This document shows positions 11,584 to 18,608 of a DNA stretch of 64,000 bases, piece by piece; the first letter of the stretch is position 1; the number at the start of each line of letters is the position of its first letter. Where the stretch lies: positions 1 to 64,000 of the forward strand of contig JAMQGV010000037.1 in assembly GCA_025994075.1 (NCBI GenBank). The letters run 5' to 3'. The notes under the pieces are model-generated. The model searched no databases, had not been told where the DNA came from, and worked only from the letters and a program-made list of their open reading frames with translations. Origin of the DNA: Vicinamibacteria bacterium. Lineage in GTDB: Bacteria > Acidobacteriota > Vicinamibacteria > Fen-336. Both the position numbers and the translations under genes were made by a program.

Positions 11584-12792
11584 TCACGGCAGCGCGAGCT
11601 GCAGGCGGGCGGCGAGCGTCGGGTAGTTCCCCGCCCGCCCCGGCTCCGGCGCCCGCAGCGCGTCGTCGTACCGCTCCAGAATCAGGTTCGCCACCAGCCG
11701 CACCCACGGCCGCGGCCACCACGAGGCCCCGGCGGTCCACGCCTCGGCGCCGGCGGGCCGCACGTTGCGGGCCCGGCTGCCCGCACTTGCGAAACCCGCG
11801 TCGGGCCCGGCGTCGTCGAAGCACAGCCGCTCGAAGCGGAGCCCCAGCTCCAGCGTGCGCGCGGGCCGGCGACGCCCCTTGGCGGAGACCTCGCGCAGCG
11901 GCCGCCACAGCGCCGAGCCCGCCAGGCCGCGCGCCACCTCGTCGGGCAGGTCGTCGCCCAGCGGACCCTGGCCCCGTCGCCGCTCCCGCAGCCACACCGC
12001 TTCCGCGGCGAAGGCGACCGGGCCGAGCGCCACTCCGGCATCGACGCCGAGGCGGCGCCGGCGCCCGTCCACGAAGCGGGGCTCGGAGAAGCGGAAGCCC
12101 GAGGGCGCGTCGCCCGCGATCCCCAGCGGCCGCGGCTCGGCTGCCGCGGGCGGGTCCGCGCGCACGTCGCCGACGCTGCCCGAGGCGCCGAGCTCGAGAT
12201 CGCGTGGCCCGCGCCACGCGATCCGTCCCGCGAGCGTCGTCTCCGCCTGCGAGCGGTCCGCGGCGCCGTCGCCGGCGAACGCGCCGGCGTGCAGCTCGAA
12301 GTCCGCGAGGCGGGCGATCGCGAGCCCGCCCCAGTCGCGACCGGGAGCCACCGCGCGCACGGGCAGCGAGCGCTCCAGGAAGTCGAGCCTTCGCGACCCG
12401 GTCAGCCACTCGCGAGTGACGGGCGGCTTGAAGCGCCCCGCGCGCAGCCTCAGCGCGCGCCCGAGGCGCCAGCCGAGCCAGGCGTCCTTCAGCCGCTCGT
12501 CGCCGTCCGCGAGGTCGGCCTCGACCTCGAACTCGAACCGCCCCCACTCGCCCTCGACGCCGAGCCGTCCCCGCCGCGCCTCGGCGGCCTCCGCCCGCGC
12601 CGACGCCTCCGCACCCGCGACCTCCCAGCCGGGAAAGGCCCGGGCGTCGAGCTGGACGAAGCCGGTCAGCGCGACGCGCGCGCCCGAAGCGCTGCTCCAC
12701 GCGGGCGGCCACGCCTGGAAGCCCGCGTCCCCGGCCCCGGCGCCGCGCGCGAGCAGCAGCCCGGCCAGTGCCCACGTGACGCGCGCGATCAC
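11584..12792 (-). CDS. Phosphate-selective porin O/P-like outer-membrane protein
   Basis: 402 residues, starting at a GTG that overlaps the upstream stop as GTGA. A short signal peptide (IARVTWALAGLLLARGAGA) precedes alternating beta-strand sequence. The Porin_O_P signature is clear: EARRGRLGVEGEWGRFEFEV, LKDAWLGWRLGRALRLRAGR, FKPPVTREWLTGSRRLDFLE, then RSLPVRAVAPGRDWGGLAI. It ends in LQLALP rather than a classical terminal aromatic residue. OprO/OprP porins pass phosphate or polyphosphate across the outer membrane, which fits a cluster with a CotH kinase and a phosphatase, though the selectivity here is only inferred from family. Eleven bases separate it from CotH. Confidence 0.82.
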   Translation of the reverse strand: MIARVTWALAGLLLARGAGAGDAGFQAWPPAWSSASGARVALTGFVQLDARAFPGWEVAGAEASARAEAAEARRGRLGVEGEWGRFEFEVEADLADGDERLKDAWLGWRLGRALRLRAGRFKPPVTREWLTGSRRLDFLERSLPVRAVAPGRDWGGLAIARLADFELHAGAFAGDGAADRSQAETTLAGRIAWRGPRDLELGASGSVGDVRADPPAAAEPRPLGIAGDAPSGFRFSEPRFVDGRRRRLGVDAGVALGPVAFAAEAVWLRERRRGQGPLGDDLPDEVARGLAGSALWRPLREVSAKGRRRPARTLELGLRFERLCFDDAGPDAGFASAGSRARNVRPAGAEAWTAGASWWPRPWVRLVANLILERYDDALRAPEPGRAGNYPTLAARLQLALP

Positions 12793-13556
12793 GGCCGGCC
12801 TCCGGTCAGGGCGTCGAGCGGGACGGCGACGCCCGGCGGCGGGGCGGGAGGCGCGGCCGGGCGCGAGAGCAGGAGCAGCGCGTCGAACAGCAGCAGCCCG
12901 GTCAGCAGCGCGACCATCACGTGCAGGCCGCGGTACAGGCGCCGCAGCGCGATGTACTGCGAGCGGTTGACGTGGGCCAGGGTGTGCGCCTGCGCCGCCA
13001 GCTCGGCGTTGAGCTGGTCCACGCGCACCGCGGCCCAGGCGTCCCGATACCCGTCGGCGTCGCGGGTCAGCGCGTCCTCGTGGAAGCGCAGCCCGATCGG
13101 CCCGTCCAGCGCGCCGTCCACGAGCGGCACGTGCAGCCGCAGCCGTCGAGGCCGCAGCGCCTCGATCGCCTGCGCGAAGAAGTAGAGCGCGACCAGCGCG
13201 TAGACCACGAGGTAGGCCGTGAGCCACGGCCGCCAGGCATCCGGCACCGCCGTCGCCAGGTCGGAGCGGGTGCCGACCACGAACAGCACGACGTTGAGCG
13301 CGCCCATGATGACGAGCGCGAAGCGCGCCTTGTGGTCGCCGAGGTCGGCCAGCTTGTGGGCCTCCTCGAGGGTGTCGATCAGCGCGCGATAGCGCTCCCA
13401 CGGTTCCAGCGGGCGGCGGGGTTCGGCCTTGGCCGCGCGGCGCGCCTCGCGCGCCGCTTCGTCGCCTCCGAGGGGGAGAATCGGGTGGGCGCCCCCCCCG
13501 TTTTCTCCGGACGGCCCACGACTCGAGGAGTCGCCAGCGCCCACGCGGGGCTCCAT
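12789..13556 (-). CDS. PycTM-like (DUF5706-type) membrane protein
   Basis: 255 residues. After a disordered N terminus it has the layout of the PycTM effector fold: a helix with HKLADLGDHKARFALVI leading into TM1 (about 83-102), TM2 (about 118-140, YLVVYALVALYFFAQAIEAL then RPRR), a soluble stretch with a YRDAWAAVRVDQLNAELAAQ helix, and a final YIALRRLYRGLHVM helix into TM3 (about 210-232). PycTM proteins are effectors of Pycsar antiphage systems that respond to cUMP or cCMP, but the same fold occurs outside defence loci. No pyrimidine cyclase is adjacent. It is the first gene of the porin/CotH/phosphatase cluster and overlaps the porin start by GTGA. A run of eight G (13492-13499) lies in its 5' coding part. 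Confidence 0.6.
   Translation of the reverse strand: MEPRVGAGDSSSRGPSGENGGGAHPILPLGGDEAAREARRAAKAEPRRPLEPWERYRALIDTLEEAHKLADLGDHKARFALVIMGALNVVLFVVGTRSDLATAVPDAWRPWLTAYLVVYALVALYFFAQAIEALRPRRLRLHVPLVDGALDGPIGLRFHEDALTRDADGYRDAWAAVRVDQLNAELAAQAHTLAHVNRSQYIALRRLYRGLHVMVALLTGLLLFDALLLLSRPAAPPAPPPGVAVPLDALTGGRP
13492..13499 (-). repeat. G8 homopolymer in the 5' part of the PycTM-like gene
   Basis: Eight consecutive C on the plus strand (G on the coding strand) encode the GG part of ENGGGAHP about 20 codons after the start. Runs of this length can slip during replication and would shift the frame early in the gene. Confidence 0.6.
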
Positions 13557-13629
13557 CCGGCCGGGCCAACCGCGGCCCCGGCCGCGCTACTTCGAGAAGT
13601 CTACACCCGGGGGCGAGGCAGGGGTCGTG

Positions 13630-13635
13630 TAGAGT
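13630..13635 (+). promoter_or_regulatory. Possible leaderless -10 (TAGAGT)
   Basis: TAGAGT lies eight bases before the GTG of the glucosaminidase lipoprotein gene with no Shine-Dalgarno between them, the spacing expected if transcription starts at or near the start codon. No -35 is evident. Confidence 0.35.
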
Positions 13636-13643
13636 CGGCACTC

Positions 13644-14297
13644 GTGAACCGCCTCGTCCGCGCTGCCGGCGCCGGCCTGCTCGCCGCCCTGGCAGCGGCG
13701 TGTGGCGGCGTGCGCGGGCCGCAGGTGCCGCTGCCGCCCTCCGGGCCGCGGGTCGCGATCCTGGGGCCCTCGCGGCTCGACGCGGCCCAGCTCGCGGCCT
13801 GGGTCCGCGGCCGCCGGCCGCAGCCGCCCGGCGCCTGGAGGGCGAGCGAGCCGCTGGAAGCGATCGCCCGCTACTTCGTCGAAGAAGGCGCCGCCGAAGG
13901 CGTGGCGGGCGACGTCGCATTCGTGCAGGCCGTGATCGAGACGGGATGGTTCCGCTTCCCCGGCATGGTGCCCGCGTGGAAGAACAACTTCTCGGGATTG
14001 GGCGCCGTCGACGCGAATCCGGGCCAGGCCGCGAGCTTCCCCAGCGCGCGCATCGGCGTGCGGGCCCAGGTCCAGCACCTGCGCGCCTACGCCGACCCGC
14101 GGGCGACGACGTGCGCGTCGCCGCCGCTGGCCTTCCCCTGCGTCGACCCGCGCTTCGACCTGGTCCGGCCCCGCGGTCGCGCCCCGTACTGGAACCAGCT
14201 CGGCCGCGGCGAGTGGGCGACCGACCCCGGCTACGGCGCGGCGATCGTCGCGCGCTACCGCGAGGCGCTGGCCTTCCACGGCCTCGCGCTGCGCTAG
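13644..14297 (+). CDS. Glucosaminidase-domain lipoprotein (murein hydrolase)
   Basis: 217 residues from a GTG at 13644. The N terminus is a lipoprotein signal ending in the lipobox LAAAC (Cys at about residue 22), so it is anchored to a membrane facing the periplasm. The body is a glucosaminidase/endo-beta-N-acetylglucosaminidase fold: AIARYFVEEG, DVAFVQAVIETGWF with the likely catalytic Glu, WKNNFSGLGAVDANPGQAAS, and RIGVRAQVQHLRAYADP, all typical of the FlgJ/LytG-like family. It probably cleaves N-acetylglucosamine links in peptidoglycan during wall remodelling. It is divergent from the PycTM-like gene and convergent with the S9 peptidase (8-base gap), so it is a single-gene unit. Confidence 0.85.
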   Translation: MNRLVRAAGAGLLAALAAACGGVRGPQVPLPPSGPRVAILGPSRLDAAQLAAWVRGRRPQPPGAWRASEPLEAIARYFVEEGAAEGVAGDVAFVQAVIETGWFRFPGMVPAWKNNFSGLGAVDANPGQAASFPSARIGVRAQVQHLRAYADPRATTCASPPLAFPCVDPRFDLVRPRGRAPYWNQLGRGEWATDPGYGAAIVARYREALAFHGLALR

Positions 14298-14305
14298 CGC
14301 GCGGT

Positions 14306-16192
14306 TCAGCGCGCGTTCAGGTAGCGGTCGAACCAGCGCACGACGGCAACCGTCGAGCGGATGCGGTTGGGCGTCTTGCGCCAGCCGTGGCCTTCGTCGG
14401 GGAACAGCACGTACTCGACCGGCACGCCGCGGCGCTTCAGGTTCTCGACCACCTGCTCGGCCTCGACGACGGGCACGTTGGTGTCGTTGGCGCCGTGCAG
14501 CACGATCGTCGGCGCCTTCACGCGGTCGACCTCGTGGATCGGCGACAGCGACTTCAGCATCGCGGCCTCGGTGTCCGGGTCGCCGTACTCGACCTTCGAG
14601 ATCGCCGCCATCCACGGCTCGGTGTGGGCGAAGAAGGTCGCGAAGTTGACGACGCCGAACAGGTTGGCGCCGGCCGCGAACGCGTCGGGCCAGCGCGTCA
14701 GGCCCGCCATCACCATGTAGCCGCCGTACGACCCGCCCATGATGCCGACGCGGCGCGGGTCGGCGACGCCCGCGGCCACCACGTGCTTCAGGCAGGCCTC
14801 GATGTCGCGCACGCCGTCGTGGCGCAGGGCGCCGTTGTCGAGGTTGACGAAGCGCTTGCCGAAGCCGGACGAACCCCGCACGTTGGGCGCGAAGACGGCG
14901 ATGCCGCGGGCGAGCAGGGCCTGGTAGTCGCTGCGGAAGGCCGGTCGCTCCTGCCCCTCGGGGCCGCCGTGGAAGGAGAGCACCAACGGGCCGGGGCCCG
15001 TCGCCCCTGACGGCCGGTACAGCCACCCGCTCAGCTCGAGGCCGTCGTGAGCCCTGAAACGCTCGAGCGTCGGGCGCACGAGGCTCGCGAGGTCGACGCC
15101 GGGGTGCGGGCTGCGCGTGAGCTGCCGGAACGCGCCGGTGGCTCGATCGAGCACCCAGACGTCGGCGGGCGCCGCGGAGCCCGAGAGCGAGAGGGCGAGC
15201 GCGCGGCTGTCCCGCGAGAAGGCGAGGCCGCCCGCGATCTCCGCCGGCAGCGCGGGCCCCGGCGTGCGGCCCCCGCCGGCGAGGTCGAAGAACTCCAGCT
15301 CGTTGCGGCCCGCGGCATTCCACAGCAGGGCCGCCGTCGCCCCCGTCTCGTCGAGCGCGAACGCCTGCAGCTCGGCGTCGTCGCGCGCGGCCAGCACCTC
15401 GATCGGACCGGGCCGGCCGCCGGCGTCGAGGCCGACGCGGGCGAAGGCCAGCAGGTCGCGCCCCGCGTTGGAGCCGAGGTAGACGACGCGGCCGTCCGGC
15501 GAGAAGGTCCCGCCGAAGAAGGTTCCGGGCTTCTCGTGCGGCGTCAGCAGCGCCTCCGCGCCGGTGGCGAGGTCGACGAGGAAGAGGTCGTTGTCGCCGC
15601 GGCTCTGCAGCCGCGAGACCACCGCGCGGCGGCCGTCGCGGCTGACGTCGGTCGTGCTGTTGAGGCCCGGCGCCGTCGTCGCGCCGCGGCGGGCGCCGCT
15701 CTCGAGATCGACGACGAAGGCGTCGATCGTGCGCCCGTCGCGCTCGTTGCTGCCCATCGCCAGCTCGCGTCCCCCGCGCAGCCAGCCGAAGAAGCGGTTG
15801 GTCTCGCGGCCGCCGGCCGTCAGCCGGCGCAGGCCGCTGCCGTCCGGCCGCACGACCCACACCTGCTCGTTGACGCCTCCGCCGGGCGCCACCGTGAACG
15901 CGAGGTGGGCGCCGTCCGGCGACCACTCGACGCCGCCGACGGGGTCCTCCAGCGCGGTCACCGCCACCGGGAACCCGCCCTCCGCCGGCACGATCCACAC
16001 CTGCGGCAGGCCCGAGAGGTTGGCGACCAGGGCGACGCGGCGGCCGTCCGGCGAGAAACTCGGCGAGGTCGCGAAGCCGACGCGGGCCATGCGGGCCACG
16101 GTGGACTCGAGTTCGTCGGCGGGCGCGGCGGGCGCGGGCGACGCGGCCAGGACCAGCGAAGCGGCGAGGGCGAGAGGCAGCATGCCGCCCAT
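14306..16192 (-). CDS. S9-family prolyl oligopeptidase, exported
   Basis: 628-residue serine peptidase with a signal peptide (MLPLALAASLVLAASPAPAA). The first ~370 residues are TolB/WD-like propeller blades (SPSFSPDGRRVALVANLSG, GGVEWSPDGAHLAF). The C-terminal alpha/beta-hydrolase domain has the nucleophile in GIMGGSYGGYMV (Ser about 488), Asp in HGANDTNVP (about 570) and His in PDEGHGWRK (about 602), a full catalytic triad. It should cleave short peptides in the periplasm, resembling acylaminoacyl-/dipeptidyl-peptidases. The start is ATG 16192 or ATG 16183 (MGGM). It lies 36 bases after the fructosamine-kinase homologue on the same strand and may be its last cotranscribed gene. Confidence 0.93.
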   Translation of the reverse strand: MGGMLPLALAASLVLAASPAPAAPADELESTVARMARVGFATSPSFSPDGRRVALVANLSGLPQVWIVPAEGGFPVAVTALEDPVGGVEWSPDGAHLAFTVAPGGGVNEQVWVVRPDGSGLRRLTAGGRETNRFFGWLRGGRELAMGSNERDGRTIDAFVVDLESGARRGATTAPGLNSTTDVSRDGRRAVVSRLQSRGDNDLFLVDLATGAEALLTPHEKPGTFFGGTFSPDGRVVYLGSNAGRDLLAFARVGLDAGGRPGPIEVLAARDDAELQAFALDETGATAALLWNAAGRNELEFFDLAGGGRTPGPALPAEIAGGLAFSRDSRALALSLSGSAAPADVWVLDRATGAFRQLTRSPHPGVDLASLVRPTLERFRAHDGLELSGWLYRPSGATGPGPLVLSFHGGPEGQERPAFRSDYQALLARGIAVFAPNVRGSSGFGKRFVNLDNGALRHDGVRDIEACLKHVVAAGVADPRRVGIMGGSYGGYMVMAGLTRWPDAFAAGANLFGVVNFATFFAHTEPWMAAISKVEYGDPDTEAAMLKSLSPIHEVDRVKAPTIVLHGANDTNVPVVEAEQVVENLKRRGVPVEYVLFPDEGHGWRKTPNRIRSTVAVVRWFDRYLNAR

Positions 16193-16228
16193 CTTAGGCG
16201 CCGCCGGGGCCCGCCGCGCGGGCCGCGT

Positions 16229-17083
16229 TCAGGCGAAACGACGCGCGATCGCCGCGGCCTGCGCGAGGTAGCCGCCGCCGAACAGCAGGGCGTGGTTCAG
16301 CAGGTGGTAGAGCTGGTAGAGCGGGTTGCGCTCGCGCCAGCCGGCGGCCAGCGGCCACGCCTCCAGGTAGGCGGCCCACGCCCGCGGCGAGAGGCCGCCG
16401 AACAACGTCGTGATGCCGAACTCCATCTCGCGCGCGGCGTACGCGCAGGAGGGATCGACCAGCGCGGGGCCGCGGCGCGTCGAGAGCACGTTGCCCGACC
16501 ACAGGTCGCCGTGGATCAGCGCCGGCGGCTCGTCGCTGGCGACGAGTTCGGGCAGCCGCCCCGCGAGGCGCTCGAACGGCGCGCGCTCGCCCCCGGCGAG
16601 GCGCAGCACGTCGAGCAGCGGCTGCAGCCGGCGCTCGCGGTAGAACGCCGGCCAGTCGTCGCACGGGCGGTTGTCCTGCGGCGTGCCGCCGCAGTAGGTG
16701 GTGCGCGGAAAGCCGAAGCGGGCGTCGCTCGCCCGGTGCAGCGCCGCGAGGCCGCGCCCGAGCGCCTCGTCGTCGCCCGGCCCCGGCTCGAGGAATTCGA
16801 GCACCAGGAAGCCCGGCACGCCGGCGGCGGGGGCCGCGGCCGCGATCACCCGCGGCACCGCGAGCCCGCTGCCCGCGGCGGCCATCGCCTCGAGCCCCGC
16901 GGCTTCGGCGACGAACTGGTCGGCAGGGCCGCCGTCGCTCCACTTCGCGAAGAACGCCCCAGCCGTCGTCTCGAGGCGGCCGGCGGCGTGGAGGCCGCCG
17001 CCGAGCGGCGCTGCTCCCCTCACCCGCAGCGACGCGTCACCCGTGGCGGCGCGCAGCGCGGGCTCTAGGAACGCCGCGTTCAC
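16229..17083 (-). CDS. Fructosamine-3-kinase family protein
   Basis: 284 residues from a GTG that overlaps the LMW-phosphatase stop as GTGA (17080-17083). The kinase-like fold is recognised from GLHAAGRLETTAGAFFAKW, GFLVLEFLEPGPG, FGFPRTTYCGGTPQDN, the catalytic loop ALIHGDLWSGNVL and the metal-binding ALVDPSCAYAAREMEFGI. The family phosphorylates ketosamines on proteins (fructosamines in mammals, mostly ribulosamines and erythrulosamines in bacteria), which makes the sugar adduct fall off. Placement directly after an LMW phosphatase is a known arrangement and points to protein deglycation. It acts in the cytoplasm. The exact sugar substrate cannot be read from sequence. Confidence 0.9.
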   Translation of the reverse strand: MNAAFLEPALRAATGDASLRVRGAAPLGGGLHAAGRLETTAGAFFAKWSDGGPADQFVAEAAGLEAMAAAGSGLAVPRVIAAAAPAAGVPGFLVLEFLEPGPGDDEALGRGLAALHRASDARFGFPRTTYCGGTPQDNRPCDDWPAFYRERRLQPLLDVLRLAGGERAPFERLAGRLPELVASDEPPALIHGDLWSGNVLSTRRGPALVDPSCAYAAREMEFGITTLFGGLSPRAWAAYLEAWPLAAGWRERNPLYQLYHLLNHALLFGGGYLAQAAAIARRFA

Positions 17084-17565
17084 GCGCCCAGGTGGTTCAG
17101 CAGGCCGCGGCAGCCGGCCTCGACGATCGCCTGCACGTCCTCGAAGCCGCGTTCCCCGCCGTAGTACGGGTCGGGCACGTCGGGGTCCGCGCTGCGGTCG
17201 AACTCGCGCAGCAGCCGGATCTTGCCCGCGCAGGCCTTGCCGCCGCGGGCCAGCAGCTCGCGCTTGTGGCTGCGGTCCATGGCGACGATCAGGTCGAAGC
17301 GCTCCAGGTCGTCGCCGCGCACGGGCCGCGAGATCGACGTCACGTCGTAGCCGTGGCGCTTCGCGACCCGCCTCGTGCGCGGGTCGGCCGGCTCGCCCTC
17401 GTGGAAGCCGTGCATGCCGGCGGAGTCGATCTCGAAGCGTTCGGCGAGGCCCGCGTCGGCGGCCAGCTTGCGGAACACGGCCTCGGCCAGTGGCGAGCGG
17501 CAGATGTTGCCGGAGCAGACGAACAGCACGCGGAACGGCTGCGGCACGGGCAGCGGCGAGGCCAT
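17080..17565 (-). CDS. Low-molecular-weight protein tyrosine phosphatase
   Basis: 161 residues, standard length. The P-loop is VLFVCSGNICRSPLAEAVF, with nucleophile Cys at about residue 17 and Arg at 23, and the general acid Asp in DVPDPYYGG at about 132; all catalytic residues are present. Family members dephosphorylate phosphotyrosine, and the mammalian enzyme also acts as a protein-ribulosamine-5-phosphatase. It starts three bases after the stop of the VWA gene and overlaps the fructosamine-kinase homologue by GTGA, so the two products are probably made in step. That context favours a deglycation role over exopolysaccharide control (no tyrosine kinase is nearby). Confidence 0.95.
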   Translation of the reverse strand: MASPLPVPQPFRVLFVCSGNICRSPLAEAVFRKLAADAGLAERFEIDSAGMHGFHEGEPADPRTRRVAKRHGYDVTSISRPVRGDDLERFDLIVAMDRSHKRELLARGGKACAGKIRLLREFDRSADPDVPDPYYGGERGFEDVQAIVEAGCRGLLNHLGA

Positions 17566-17568
17566 GCG

Positions 17569-18516
17569 CTACTCGACCAGCAGCTCGACACCCGGCTTGA
17601 CGCCGGACACCCAGCCCTCGCCCCGCTCCATCTTCTCGACCCGCATGCCGAAGCCGCGGCCCTTGAGCGCGCAGCGAGGGTGGTCGACGAAGAACGTGCC
17701 GCTCGGCTCGTACGTCCAGGCGGCGCAGCTCGCGCGCGACTGGCACAGCGCCTGGCAGTCGCGGGCGGTCTTGTCGTTCGTGAAGGCGATCGTCTCCGTG
17801 CCGCCGGCATCCGGCTCGCCGAGTGCCGCCAGCGTCTCCGGGACCAGCCCGACGTCCGGCATCCACTCGCCCCCGGTGCGGGCCTCGAAGGTCGCCGCGC
17901 CGAGGGCGCCGAGCGCTTCGCCGAGTCCGGCAGCGTCGCGCGCCTCGACGTAACGGCCGCCGGTGGCGCGCGCCAGGCACTGCAACTGCTCGCGGGCCGG
18001 GCCCGCCGGCAGGTCGAAGCCCACCACGTGCGCCGTGAAGTCGACTCCGCTCTTCTCGAGCTCGGCGCCCAGCGCACAGGGGTCGGCCTGGCACGTCTCT
18101 TCGCCGTCGCTGACCAGGATCACGGTGGCCTTGCGTTCGGAGGAGGCGAGTCGTTCGGCCGCGAAGCGCACGGCGGCGCTGATCGGCGTCATGCCCGCGG
18201 GCTTGATCGCCGCCAGGGTCCGGCGCAGGCGGGCCACGTCGGGCACAGCCACCGGTTGCAGCAACTCGATGTCCGCGCAGTCGCCCTTGCGGCGGTGGCC
18301 GTAGGCCACGACGCCGAGTGCCTGGTCGGCGGGCCAGCGGCGGACCAGGGCATCGACGGCCTCGCGCGCCAGCTCGATCTTGGGACGGCCGGCGACCTGG
18401 CCCCACATCGAGCCGGAAGCGTCGAGCACCAGGATCGCCGCGCCGCCCTCGGCGGCGTGGGCCGCGCCCCCCACGGTGGCGAGCGCCGCCGCCAGGAATG
18501 CATGCAGGGTCTTCAC
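17569..18516 (-). CDS. Exported VWA-domain protein with C-terminal PAN-like domain
   Basis: 315 residues from a GTG preceded by GGAGAA. Signal peptide TLHAFLAAALATVGGAAHA, so periplasmic or surface. The von Willebrand A domain (about 25-205) has an intact metal-ion site: DASGSMWGQ, the threonine of PAGMTPISAA, and VSDGEETC. The C-terminal part (about 225-315) has four cysteines in DCQALCQSRASCAAWTYEPS and a later CALKGRG, resembling PAN/apple domains that bind protein or carbohydrate. Together this looks like a cell-surface binding protein without enzymatic activity. It lies between gcvT and the LMW phosphatase (three-base gap to the latter), though a functional tie to either is not evident. 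Confidence 0.85.
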   Translation of the reverse strand: MKTLHAFLAAALATVGGAAHAAEGGAAILVLDASGSMWGQVAGRPKIELAREAVDALVRRWPADQALGVVAYGHRRKGDCADIELLQPVAVPDVARLRRTLAAIKPAGMTPISAAVRFAAERLASSERKATVILVSDGEETCQADPCALGAELEKSGVDFTAHVVGFDLPAGPAREQLQCLARATGGRYVEARDAAGLGEALGALGAATFEARTGGEWMPDVGLVPETLAALGEPDAGGTETIAFTNDKTARDCQALCQSRASCAAWTYEPSGTFFVDHPRCALKGRGFGMRVEKMERGEGWVSGVKPGVELLVE

Positions 18517-18608
18517 GAGTTCGTCTTCTCCATGGGTGGCGCCGGGCGGACGCCAGCGGCGCGGGCCGGGGCGGCGAGCCGCTCCCGGGGTGATGGGATC
18601 CCGGGTGC

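Noticed and set aside
12789..13556. Complete Pycsar antiphage system
   Set aside because: Only a PycTM-like protein is seen; no cyclase gene is adjacent and the neighbours are envelope genes, so a defence locus is not supported.
13571..13586. Inverted repeat CGCGGCC/GGCCGCG in the divergent gap as an operator
   Set aside because: Short GC-only palindromes are expected by chance at this base composition, and no linked promoter is clear.
17080..17565. Role of the LMW phosphatase in exopolysaccharide export
   Set aside because: No bacterial tyrosine kinase or polysaccharide export gene is nearby, while a fructosamine-kinase homologue overlaps it.
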